Below, piece by piece: positions 1 through 8,253 of a stretch of DNA of 56,568 nucleotides. A model generated the notes under the pieces. That model made no database searches. It was not told where the DNA came from and saw only the letters and a program-made list of their open reading frames with translations. Position 1 is the first letter of the stretch. Every line of letters begins with the position of its first letter. The position numbers and the translations under genes are program-made. Origin of the DNA: a bacterium (lineage in GTDB: Bacteria; Patescibacteriota; Patescibacteriia; 2-01-FULL-39-33); contig JAKQDP010000029.1 in assembly GCA_029558735.1 (NCBI GenBank), positions 1-56,568 of the forward strand. The letters are read 5' to 3'.

Positions 1-633
1 ATCCGGCCTAATATATTTGGCGGTTTCATCAATCCTTTTTCGCAAATCTTGTTTGAAAGACAATTCCAATTGTTCCTTCTGGGTCGAGTCGTTCTCTTCC
101 ATTATGCGATTATAATTTTCCAAAGAAAATTTGGAATCAATCGGAATGATTTTGTCGCCCAAAAACAAAACAGCATCGACAATCAATTCTTGGCCGGTCT
201 TGGAATCTTTGCCCAAAGAATACTGCATTTTGTATTGGTTGGGCTGAAATGCGTTTTTTAAAAGCATTTCCAATTGATACTCGCCGAAGATGCCGCGCTG
301 TTTGGGATTTTTCAAAATATCCTGCAAGCGCTGAAGCTGGTCGGCAAAATTAACCACCTGGCGGTTGGTCTCATCCAGCTTGGTCAATTTCTCGGTTACC
401 GACTGGATGATTTTGGCGCTCTGGCCGAATTGCATCTGAATCTGACGGGTTGATTCGGCCAATTTGTTGTCCATGGTCTGATTGAGCTCTTTAATCCTCT
501 CTTGAAGCATCAAAAAGGACTGGTCATCTTTCCTGCCTCGCGTCAATTCGCTGAATTTCCGGTTGAAAAACAAGAACAAGCCGGCCATGGCGCCAATTAA
601 TACAATCAATAAAAAAATCAGAAGAAAATCCAT
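1..633 (-). CDS. rmuC: DNA recombination protein RmuC family, partial (runs off left edge)
   Basis: Own translation of the minus strand from ATG at 633: MDFLLIFLLIVLIGAMAGLFLFFNRKF... with N-terminal TM, coiled coil, then KNPKQRGIFGEYQLEMLL and DAVLFLGDKIIPIDSKFSLENY, typical of RmuC. Open to the window edge, so absent from the ORF track. Confidence 0.88.
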   Translation of the reverse strand, partial: MDFLLIFLLIVLIGAMAGLFLFFNRKFSELTRGRKDDQSFLMLQERIKELNQTMDNKLAESTRQIQMQFGQSAKIIQSVTEKLTKLDETNRQVVNFADQLQRLQDILKNPKQRGIFGEYQLEMLLKNAFQPNQYKMQYSLGKDSKTGQELIVDAVLFLGDKIIPIDSKFSLENYNRIMEENDSTQKEQLELSFKQDLRKRIDETAKYIRPD

Positions 634-691
634 AAAAAATATTTTAAATTAGCTTTGTTATTTTAATACCCGAGACCCTATAAGTCAAAAA

Positions 692-1441
692 CTATCGCTC
701 AACTTCAGCTACCGCCCGACGATAGGCGCAATAATCGCAATCAGGACCAGACGCTGGAATCTTCTTGCCATCTAAGCATTTCTTAATTTCCTTTAGAGTC
801 TTCTCCACCCAAGAATCATCGCCCCTGTGTTCAATCAGATTGACGTCAAATTCAATTTTTTTATCAAAAGCCTGCCGGTCCATTTTGCCGGTGCAATAAA
901 CAAAATAGCCGACATCGGAAACTTTCAAGCCATTTTGCCGCAACAGCCATTGATAAACCTCCATTTGCCGCTTATAACCGTCCTGCCACTCTTTGTCCAA
1001 GGCTTTGACCGCCTCATCCTTGGCAGTGGCTTTATAATCAACGACAATGTATTCGTCTTTTCCATTAATCCATAAATCATCAATCGCGCCGGTTACCAAC
1101 AGCCCGGTCGGCCGGTGCAAATATTTAACACCGCCGAAATTCCTCCGCCATTCATCAAGCTCGGCATGAGGTATTGGCCGGGCATCAATGCCATATTCTT
1201 TTTGCAAGGGGTGCTGTTCATTTTTGACGCGGTAAGCATCAAATTCCTGCTTCAATAGATAATCGACCGCGCTATTTAAAGAAAAAGGGAAACCGGGAAC
1301 TCGCTTTACTCCCAGCTTGTTATCCAGATAAAAGCACCTAGGGCACTCCAAAAACAGGTCGATTTTGGAACGGCTTAATTTCCAATTTTTGCCGCCGTAG
1401 TTCCAGCTGGCATCGCGTTTGGGATTGTAATACTGGGACAT
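692..1441 (-). CDS. PD-(D/E)XK nuclease family protein, Cas4/AddB-like with four-cysteine (putative Fe-S) motif
   Basis: VTGAIDDLW...YIVVDYKAT (D...DYK nuclease core), N-terminal LECPRC and C-terminal DCDYCAYR cysteine pairs. Confidence 0.8.
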   Translation of the reverse strand: MSQYYNPKRDASWNYGGKNWKLSRSKIDLFLECPRCFYLDNKLGVKRVPGFPFSLNSAVDYLLKQEFDAYRVKNEQHPLQKEYGIDARPIPHAELDEWRRNFGGVKYLHRPTGLLVTGAIDDLWINGKDEYIVVDYKATAKDEAVKALDKEWQDGYKRQMEVYQWLLRQNGLKVSDVGYFVYCTGKMDRQAFDKKIEFDVNLIEHRGDDSWVEKTLKEIKKCLDGKKIPASGPDCDYCAYRRAVAEVER

Positions 1442-1450
1442 AAAAAATAA

Positions 1451-4180
1451 TTATTTGCTATTTTCAATGATATTAATCTCCTCATCGGTCAGGCCGTAAA
1501 GCTGATAAACTTTTTGGTCAATTTCTTTGTCGGTTTTTTCTATCTCTTTTTTCTTGGCCTCGCATTCTTCCTTATCCAAAACCGGGTCCATTTTTTGAAA
1601 TTCTTTATTCAAGTCAAGCATTCTATCGGCCAGACTAACTAATTCATCATGCTTGGCTTTGTCTTTTTTATTTTTAAAATCTAAATTTGGTATTGGTATA
1701 TTTTCTAACTGATTTATTTTTATATGCAAACCGGCTTGAAAATTAGTTTTAAACCATTTATTAATAAATTTCGAATTTAAAATCGCTAAAACAAATTTCA
1801 AATTATAATTATCTAAACTGTAAATTAAACTTAAAGTATCATTAGTTAAATACCTCTGTTCATCTAAATTGGCAACAATTTCAACAGCAACATCTTTTAT
1901 AATAATTTTATCTCTCAAAAAATATTCTAACTTCCTGGGTCCGGCACCGACTTTTTTCATCATCAAATCTGGGCGATATAAAATCCATTTACCCGCCCAC
2001 TGGTGATTGTATCTTGATACATCCTTACCGCGCAAAAGCTTATAGCAATCATCATTTTCTTTTCTATTTAAAATAAATTTTTTATCATCGCTGGTCTTGA
2101 TGCCTAAAGAAAATTTAGCAATATTGCCAAGATTAACAGTAGGAATATTTATCTTGATCTCCGGATTAAAAGAAAAATTGAAATTGGGCGACTGGATTAT
2201 CCGCTGATAACTCAAATTATAAGGCAATAATTCAAACCCATCTGACTTTAACTCAAATAATTTTATTTTATGGCTCTTACTGGCAGCACCATTTTTCAGA
2301 AAAATTAATACCGGCGTGACAGTAGCGTCCTCAAATACTCCTAATGATAATTTTACCATTTGATAAACAGTAGTGTTATTTACCAAATACTCCCTAAATT
2401 TACTAAAGCTATCTGTCCCCAGCCAGCTATTAGACATAATAAAACCTAAAACTCCGCCATCATTTAACAAACTAATGGCCCGTTCGGTAAAAAAGCTGTA
2501 TAAATCCGACTTATTTTTTGCCGTCTCAAATTCTGATTTTAAATATTCCCGTTCTTCAGCATCCTTAATATTAGCCAAATTGACATACGGCGGATTGCCG
2601 ATGATTACATCAAATCCTCCCTGTTTGAAAGCTTCGGGAAATTTTTCCTGCCAATTAAACGGCTTTTTAGCCGGCCAGTCTTGGCCAAAATACTTTTCCA
2701 GCTCTTTTGGCGTGCCGGAAATCAGGGAATTGCCAACGCAGATATTGCTTTCCAGCTTGGGCAGTTTGCCTTTTTGCCCAACCATCTTCAAAAGCAGATT
2801 CAGGCGGGCGATTTCTACGGCTTCTTCGTCCAAATCAACGCCGTGGATGTTGTTCAATAAAATCCGCATTTTTTCCGGCGCGGACAGTTCCACGCCTTTT
2901 CTTTTTTTGAATTCTTCGGCAATTTTTTGCAACTGCTTAGTCTGGCCGATAGCGGGTTTTCCCAAATTGTGCTTTTGCCAATAATCTAATAAGGCCTGGT
3001 AAGCGGAAATCAAAAATGAGCCGGAGCCGCAGGCCGGGTCCAATATCTTCAGATTTTTTATTTCTTCCGGTTTTTTTTCTTTTAAAATCTCACCCAAAGT
3101 ATGCTGGACAATGTATTCCACAATATAGCGCGGGGTATAATAAATCCCCTGCGATTTTCTTTTGCTCTTTTTGCCCGCTTCAGCGTCCTCTTTCTGGATA
3201 TAGCCCAAATACTGCTCATACATACTGCCGAAAACATCAGAAGGAATATCGGCAAAATTATATCTGATGCCTTTGCCTTTGGTGTGATAAAGCTCGTTGA
3301 TGATTTCCGCCAGCACCTGGTCTTCGGCTTCAATTTTCTCCACCAGATGGTCGCACGGACCCTCTTTGAATAAGCCACTATTGTAATCTCGGTCAATGCG
3401 GCGAAAAATTTTGTTTATATCCAATAAAAGCTGATTATTCTTGCCTTTCTCGCTCCAATCGCGCGCCAAGGGCTGGAGAATCACATCTTCAATGCCTCGG
3501 TCCTCAAGCGTCCGGATAAATATCAACCTGTCCAAAATAGTCTGGACATATTCGGCAATTTTCTTTTCTTCAATTCCACGATTATATACTTTTAAATTGT
3601 CAAACAATGAATTGCGCCATCTGACTAAGTCTTCGGCCAATTGGCGGTCAATGATTTTCTTGGGACGCCGGCCGGCTTTTTCCGCTTCCGCATCCAAAAT
3701 GCCTTTTTCAAAACTTTCCCGAGACAGCCACCACAAGCGCTCGTCAGCCAAATACTGGCTATAAGGAATTTCAATATACTGGCAACTTTGGACATTCGGC
3801 TCATCCCATTCGGTATTATAGATTTTAATCGCCTCGAAATCAGTCAGAATCACCCAGGGGACGGATTTGTGCCAAGAATAGCTGATTGCCTGCTCGGCCC
3901 ATCTTTCTTCGTCTAAATTGACCGAAATCGCTTTAGCTTCAATATAAAATTTAGTTACGCCATTAATCTTAACGGCGTAATCAACCCTCTTTCCCGAAAC
4001 ATCTGTTTCCGGCCAAACATCCTGCTCAAAATCCCAGCCCAAAGCTTCAAAAAGAGGGCGGATAAAATGGTCCTTGGTTTGCTGCTCATTGTATTTTTTC
4101 TTTTCAGAATCTGTTAATTTTTCATAGCGTTCAACCAATTTTCTGATTTTTTCCATAGCTGAAACTTGATTGTTGGGCAT
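1451..4180 (-). CDS. Type IIG-like restriction-modification protein (Eco57I-type N6-adenine methyltransferase with N-terminal nuclease domain)
   Basis: N-terminal DVSGKRVDYAVKINGVTKFYIEAKA (HsdR_N-like PD-(D/E)XK), MTase motif I DPACGSGSFL, motif IV NPPY, C-terminal TaqI-like specificity region. Confidence 0.88.
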   Translation of the reverse strand: MPNNQVSAMEKIRKLVERYEKLTDSEKKKYNEQQTKDHFIRPLFEALGWDFEQDVWPETDVSGKRVDYAVKINGVTKFYIEAKAISVNLDEERWAEQAISYSWHKSVPWVILTDFEAIKIYNTEWDEPNVQSCQYIEIPYSQYLADERLWWLSRESFEKGILDAEAEKAGRRPKKIIDRQLAEDLVRWRNSLFDNLKVYNRGIEEKKIAEYVQTILDRLIFIRTLEDRGIEDVILQPLARDWSEKGKNNQLLLDINKIFRRIDRDYNSGLFKEGPCDHLVEKIEAEDQVLAEIINELYHTKGKGIRYNFADIPSDVFGSMYEQYLGYIQKEDAEAGKKSKRKSQGIYYTPRYIVEYIVQHTLGEILKEKKPEEIKNLKILDPACGSGSFLISAYQALLDYWQKHNLGKPAIGQTKQLQKIAEEFKKRKGVELSAPEKMRILLNNIHGVDLDEEAVEIARLNLLLKMVGQKGKLPKLESNICVGNSLISGTPKELEKYFGQDWPAKKPFNWQEKFPEAFKQGGFDVIIGNPPYVNLANIKDAEEREYLKSEFETAKNKSDLYSFFTERAISLLNDGGVLGFIMSNSWLGTDSFSKFREYLVNNTTVYQMVKLSLGVFEDATVTPVLIFLKNGAASKSHKIKLFELKSDGFELLPYNLSYQRIIQSPNFNFSFNPEIKINIPTVNLGNIAKFSLGIKTSDDKKFILNRKENDDCYKLLRGKDVSRYNHQWAGKWILYRPDLMMKKVGAGPRKLEYFLRDKIIIKDVAVEIVANLDEQRYLTNDTLSLIYSLDNYNLKFVLAILNSKFINKWFKTNFQAGLHIKINQLENIPIPNLDFKNKKDKAKHDELVSLADRMLDLNKEFQKMDPVLDKEECEAKKKEIEKTDKEIDQKVYQLYGLTDEEINIIENSK

Positions 4181-4330
4181 ATTATTTCATTTACCGCTAA
4201 TTATAACCGTCTTTTGACAAATTATATTTTATCTTTATTTTCCCATTTTTAGCGTTAAAAGTCAAAACGACCCGCTTAGGCGGGATATCATTTAAAATTA
4301 GTTTAGCCTTGATAAATAGAACATCAAAAA

Positions 4331-4371
4331 AGTAACAAAAAAGAGCCCAATTCCTAAAAGGAATCGGGCTC
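4331..4371 (-). terminator. Intrinsic terminator downstream of the MFS gene
   Basis: Minus strand GAGCCCGATTCCT-TTT-AGGAATTGGGCTC followed by TTTTTTG. Confidence 0.85.
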
Positions 4372-4380
4372 TGGCCACTG

Positions 4381-5577
4381 TCAATTGTTTTGGATAACGA
4401 ATATCCGGCAATAAGAGACAATCAGCCAAGCGGCGGCGATTAGTGAAGCTGTTCCCAAAATCACCAACCCAGCCGGTAGATCGACCAATCGCAAGAGCAA
4501 TCCGAATAGACCCAGCACAACAAATTCAGCCAAGCCGCGAACTGCCGATTTGATGGAGACTACAGTCGCCCGGTTGCTTGAATCCAGATAACGATGCAGG
4601 AAATGACCCAAAAAGGGATTGCTATACCCGCGAGCCACATTCTGCAAAATAACCAGAAATGCCAATGGCCAAGCAACTAGAAGACCCATTGCTATGATCG
4701 GCAAACTGACTACCGCTAGAATCATCAACACACTGCCAAAGTCGCCAATTTTAGACCATAGCCGGTGGCCTTGATGACTGAAAATAGCCGCCACCAAATT
4801 GAGGCCAAAGAATATCCAGCCATACCAGCTCAAGGGTAGATTGACCAGTTCGAAGTAGGGATTGTAGGTGAAAAACCAGACTTTGGAAATTACCCCCACC
4901 AGAACCGAGAAAGCAATCACCCATTTGACCGGCCGATGGTTGGAGACAAACAGGACGCTTAGCTTCATCAGACGCCAATGGCCGGCGGCGGTGTATTTTT
5001 GCCGACCGGCAAACGGCGGCTCGGCAAAAAAGTAAGTGACCAGACAATTAATGGCGATAAACACCACACCGAGACCTACCGGCAAACGCCAGTTCCAGGA
5101 TGCCATATAGCCGACCAAAGGCGAACAGGCAGCCACTAGTAGCAGCCGGAAAGAAACCGACTGGCCTTCAATCCGCCTGAAATCGTCCTCGCGGTTAAGC
5201 ACCCTTAGACTGTCAAATAGTAGCGAACTGTCAGCCCCCGACACCAAAGACATACCGACCACCCAAATCAGGTTGGCCGACCAGATCATCAGCCGGCTGT
5301 CAGCCAAGGCAAAGACCAGATGCTCGGCGATTATCAGCGCCGAGCCGATAAAGATAGTCCGGCGACGGCCCAAGAGATCGGCTAAGGCGCCGGATGGAAT
5401 CTCCAGCAGCATTATGCCGATCAAGCAAGTCGCCTCCATAATGTAAATTTCCGACAGTGACATCTGGGAGACATGGCGGATATAGCTGATGAGGATCGGT
5501 CCCCAAAACAGCGGTTCCCTTAGCAGCTGAAAAAAATAATACAACACCACATTCCGATTCGCCTGCTTGATGTCCAT
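4381..5577 (-). CDS. MFS transporter
   Basis: Multi-TM with MFS motif GALADLLGRRRTIFIGS. The ORF track start (5661) is probably too far upstream: ATG at 5577 (MDIKQANRN) has a strong SD (AGAGGAGGAAGTGTC-ATG) and the preceding 28 codons overlap an RNA hairpin. Confidence 0.88.
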   Translation of the reverse strand: MDIKQANRNVVLYYFFQLLREPLFWGPILISYIRHVSQMSLSEIYIMEATCLIGIMLLEIPSGALADLLGRRRTIFIGSALIIAEHLVFALADSRLMIWSANLIWVVGMSLVSGADSSLLFDSLRVLNREDDFRRIEGQSVSFRLLLVAACSPLVGYMASWNWRLPVGLGVVFIAINCLVTYFFAEPPFAGRQKYTAAGHWRLMKLSVLFVSNHRPVKWVIAFSVLVGVISKVWFFTYNPYFELVNLPLSWYGWIFFGLNLVAAIFSHQGHRLWSKIGDFGSVLMILAVVSLPIIAMGLLVAWPLAFLVILQNVARGYSNPFLGHFLHRYLDSSNRATVVSIKSAVRGLAEFVVLGLFGLLLRLVDLPAGLVILGTASLIAAAWLIVSYCRIFVIQNN

Positions 5578-5580
5578 GAC

Positions 5581-5676
5581 ACTTCCTCCTCTGTTGGCGG
5601 CGTTTTGGGCGCCGAATTGTAAGGTACTGTCCCGGATTGCCGAAAACAAAAAACTCGGCAATCTGGCCGAGGAAGT
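5581..5676 (-). promoter_or_regulatory. Putative attenuator/translation-control leader of the MFS transporter
   Basis: Minus-strand RNA: terminator hairpin CTCGGC(5671-5666)/GCCGAG(5659-5654)+TTTTTTG; antiterminator GATTGCCGA(5663-5655)/TCGGCAATC(5643-5635) sharing 5655-5659; ACTTCCTC(5676-5669) exactly complementary to the SD region GAGGAAGT(5588-5581). Confidence 0.6.
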
Positions 5677-5703
5677 TTTTAGCTTTAATTCAAATTGAAA
5701 AAA

Positions 5704-5817
5704 TTAAAATTTAAACACTGCCCGGGCCAAATGACAATAACCAAAGATACCGGAAACGGTATCCATCCCGTAATCAGCTTGAGACGCCCAATGCAGTTGT
5801 TTAAATTTTTGTTCCAT
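5704..5817 (-). CDS. Putative 37-aa leader peptide upstream of the MFS transporter
   Basis: ATG at 5817: MEQKFKQLHWASQADYGMDTVSGIFGYCHLARAVFKF*, just downstream of a consensus promoter; below the ORF-track length cutoff. Confidence 0.45.
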   Translation of the reverse strand: MEQKFKQLHWASQADYGMDTVSGIFGYCHLARAVFKF

Positions 5818-5840
5818 AATGATTAATTAATGGTAAATTA

Positions 5841-5869
5841 ATTATACCACAAAAAATAAAACCTGTCAA
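5841..5869 (-). promoter_or_regulatory. Sigma70-type promoter
   Basis: Minus strand TTGACA (5869-5864), 17-nt spacer, TATAAT (5846-5841), with extended -10 TGG. Confidence 0.8.
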
Positions 5870-5907
5870 ATCGGCAAAAACCGAACAATACTCCCCCTTG
5901 AAAATAT

Positions 5908-7107
5908 CTACAAAGCCAATAATTGCCCAATATAAGCCACGAGATTGTATTTTTCCGATTCCTGCCGGCAAGTTTCTTGTAACGCCAAAAGTTTGTCATG
6001 ATTATTAACCAGCCATTGCAATTTTTTTGCCAAATCTTCTTTATCGTGGAAAATCCAGCCGGTCTCCCCTTCCCGCACCAATTCCGGCAAGGCGCCCCGA
6101 TTGGACACCAAGGCGGGAATGCCATGCGCCTGGGCTTCAACAACCACCATGCCAAAGCTTTCCGCCACTTGGCTGGGATTGACTAAAATATCAATCTGCG
6201 GCCAGATATTCTCTTCCAGCTGTGAATGGCTAAGCCGACCCCAAAACCTCACCCGGGGGCCGCTATTAAGCCCCGCGATAACATCAGGAAAGGCCGTCTG
6301 AGCCAAAATTTTGGCCTCCAACAGGGCTTTGCCGTCGCCGACGACATTCAGTACCCATTGACCATTAACCCCCTTTAACGCTGCTAACAAATCAAAAATC
6401 CCTTTATAGGCCTCGAGTTGGCCAAGGAAAAGAATCTGGAACCTGGGATCCGGAATATGCGATTTTATTGAAAATTCAGAATTATTATTTTTAAATTTAA
6501 TGGGATTGCCAATGACGATTTTTTTTGAATTTTTAAAAAAGCCGAATCGCTCATAAACATTCTTAATATATTGCGACGGAAAAATCACGGCTGGCGGCGA
6601 AGCAAACAACCACTGGCAAAACCAACGATAAATCATAACCACTAAAAATGAGGCGTCGTCTGATTTATCGTCAAATAGTCCCGAAGGATGCAATAGCTGC
6701 ATATCATGGACAGTATGAATGTGCTTAATTTTGAGCCTGCTAAGCAGCCAGGGGGTATAATAACCCAAACCCTTGAGATTGTGAGTCAAAACTAAATCCG
6801 GACTTTCTTTTTTCAACGCTTGATACACCCACCAAGTCTGAACATCATTAAGCATATCAATAATATGCCAAAAAAATCTTAGCCAAACGGGCTTAGAATT
6901 AATATCCAAAAAATTAAAAAGATTAAACGGCTTAATGCGATAAACCTTAATGCCAGCTACGACCGAAACTTCGTTTTTTCGGCCGACGCAAATAACACAA
7001 ACATCATCGCCCCGCTCTTTAAGTCCAGCCACAATATTAGCCACCACCACTTCAGCGCCACCCCTGGTTTCCGGCTGATAAATTGAATGAATAACCGCTA
7101 TTTTCAT
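5908..7107 (-). CDS. GT4-family glycosyltransferase
   Basis: N-terminal IYQPETRGGAEVVVANIVAGL, C-terminal ESFGMVVVEAQAHGIPALVSNRGALPELV. Confidence 0.9.
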   Translation of the reverse strand: MKIAVIHSIYQPETRGGAEVVVANIVAGLKERGDDVCVICVGRKNEVSVVAGIKVYRIKPFNLFNFLDINSKPVWLRFFWHIIDMLNDVQTWWVYQALKKESPDLVLTHNLKGLGYYTPWLLSRLKIKHIHTVHDMQLLHPSGLFDDKSDDASFLVVMIYRWFCQWLFASPPAVIFPSQYIKNVYERFGFFKNSKKIVIGNPIKFKNNNSEFSIKSHIPDPRFQILFLGQLEAYKGIFDLLAALKGVNGQWVLNVVGDGKALLEAKILAQTAFPDVIAGLNSGPRVRFWGRLSHSQLEENIWPQIDILVNPSQVAESFGMVVVEAQAHGIPALVSNRGALPELVREGETGWIFHDKEDLAKKLQWLVNNHDKLLALQETCRQESEKYNLVAYIGQLLAL

Positions 7108-7140
7108 AAGGCCATTTTAACTGATTTTCTAAAAATAAAC

Positions 7141-7172
7141 AAAAAAATATCCGGCGCTCTTCTGAGCGCCGG
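7141..7172 (-). terminator. Intrinsic terminator of the 7180-7749 gene
   Basis: Perfect 9-bp stem CCGGCGCTC-AGAA-GAGCGCCGG on the minus strand followed by ATATTTTTTT. Confidence 0.88.
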
Positions 7173-7179
7173 AATTAAA

Positions 7180-7749
7180 TCAATCATCCCCGCCCCTTGT
7201 CTTATAATCCCACCGATGCCTTATTTTCTCCCGCGGATCAGCAATGCACAAATGGACAATTTGACGGTTGTCAAAATAATCAAATTCTGCAACTAAAGAA
7301 ATTTGCCAACCCTGACGACGCAGGCATGCTATTGCTTTTTCCAGCCACGGTTTCAATCTGATGCTAGTGAGACTATCGGGAGACCCAACGAATGCTCGGC
7401 TGACGGTGTAAATAGGAACCATTCCCGCCAATATCCTGGGCCTCATTAGCGGCCAATTCGATTCTTTGTAAAAATCGGAGTTATCTTTTTCCAGGGAAAT
7501 TCTATTTAATATCCCCTGCTGAACGAACAATGGGAACACTGGTAAAAAAAGCTCAATGTAAAGCTGCTCCAGGCGTTCGGAATCTTCCCGAAACTCGCTA
7601 CTGCGAAACCGCTGCAAGCAATCGGCGGTTTCCTGGAATCTGATAGTTATCATTTTTTTAATTTCTTCCCGGCTACTCTCTCTTTCTTCTTTTCCCAACA
7701 GTTGAAACTTTCTAAATATCCCTAAAACATTTTTGGAAGAAATATCCAC
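7180..7749 (-). CDS. Hypothetical protein (189 aa, GTG start)
   Basis: ORF with SD-like GGAGAGG before GTG and its own terminator; no family recognised. Confidence 0.65.
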   Translation of the reverse strand: MDISSKNVLGIFRKFQLLGKEERESSREEIKKMITIRFQETADCLQRFRSSEFREDSERLEQLYIELFLPVFPLFVQQGILNRISLEKDNSDFYKESNWPLMRPRILAGMVPIYTVSRAFVGSPDSLTSIRLKPWLEKAIACLRRQGWQISLVAEFDYFDNRQIVHLCIADPREKIRHRWDYKTRGGDD

Positions 7750-7831
7750 TTGCTAGTCCTCTCCACTTTGTTCAACCGACCAACTAGCCACCAGCTATAA
7801 CCACCACTATCACATTGACCTCAATTGAAAA

Positions 7832-7860
7832 AAAATAACACGCCGCAATAAATTTGTCAA
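7832..7860 (-). promoter_or_regulatory. Possible sigma70 promoter of the 189-aa hypothetical gene
   Basis: Minus strand TTGACA (7860-7855), N17, TATTTT (7837-7832). Confidence 0.4.
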
Positions 7861-7861
7861 A

Positions 7862-8248
7862 TTATCTGATTTTCTTTTTCTGCTGATAACGAAAAGTATA
7901 AAAACTCAAAATTAAATAAGCGCCGGCTGCATCCAACAACCAGTCGCTCAAGTGCGCTTCCCGACCGACCACAAATGACTGATGCCACTCATCAGTGATG
8001 CCATAAATTACCGCCAACGCAAAACCGCCAAAAAAAGCATAGCCCGGTTTTGCTCCACTGGACTGTAAAGCGGCAATAAATAACCAAGCCAAAATAAAAT
8101 ACAAAAAAATATGCATGACCGAAGAAACAAAGCCATAGCCCCCATCAGTCAAGTCCACCGGAAAACTGGGAATCGACGATAAATAAAAAATCAATCCCAG
8201 CCAAATAATCGCCGCGCCCCATAAAATTATCGGCTTATATTTCACCAT
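7862..8248 (-). CDS. VanZ family membrane protein
   Basis: YGITDEWHQSFVVGREAHLSDWLLDAAGAYL is the VanZ signature region. Confidence 0.9.
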   Translation of the reverse strand: MVKYKPIILWGAAIIWLGLIFYLSSIPSFPVDLTDGGYGFVSSVMHIFLYFILAWLFIAALQSSGAKPGYAFFGGFALAVIYGITDEWHQSFVVGREAHLSDWLLDAAGAYLILSFYTFRYQQKKKIR

Positions 8249-8253
8249 AAATT

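Noticed and set aside
692-1441. Possible CRISPR-associated Cas4
   Set aside because: No cas1/cas2 or direct-repeat/spacer array anywhere in the window; a generic PD-(D/E)XK nuclease is the safer call.
2373-2984. 203-aa plus-strand ORF
   Set aside because: Fully antisense to the well-supported type IIG gene; low-complexity, Ser/Leu-rich translation without family motifs.
4268-4283. CCCGC-TTAG-GCGGG hairpin as a second terminator or small RNA
   Set aside because: Short stem without an adjacent uninterrupted T-run; too weak to call.
4197-4421. 74-aa minus-strand ORF
   Set aside because: Its N-terminal half overlaps the MFS 3' end and runs through the terminator hairpin. The tail (KAKLILNDIPPKRVVLTFNAKNGKIKIKYNLSKDGYN) looks faintly protein-like and could be a gene remnant, but there is no usable start.
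5578-5661. N-terminal 28 codons of the ORF-track MFS call (MPSFLFSAIRDSTLQ...)
   Set aside because: Overlap the antiterminator hairpin and lack an SD, whereas ATG 5577 has a strong SD.
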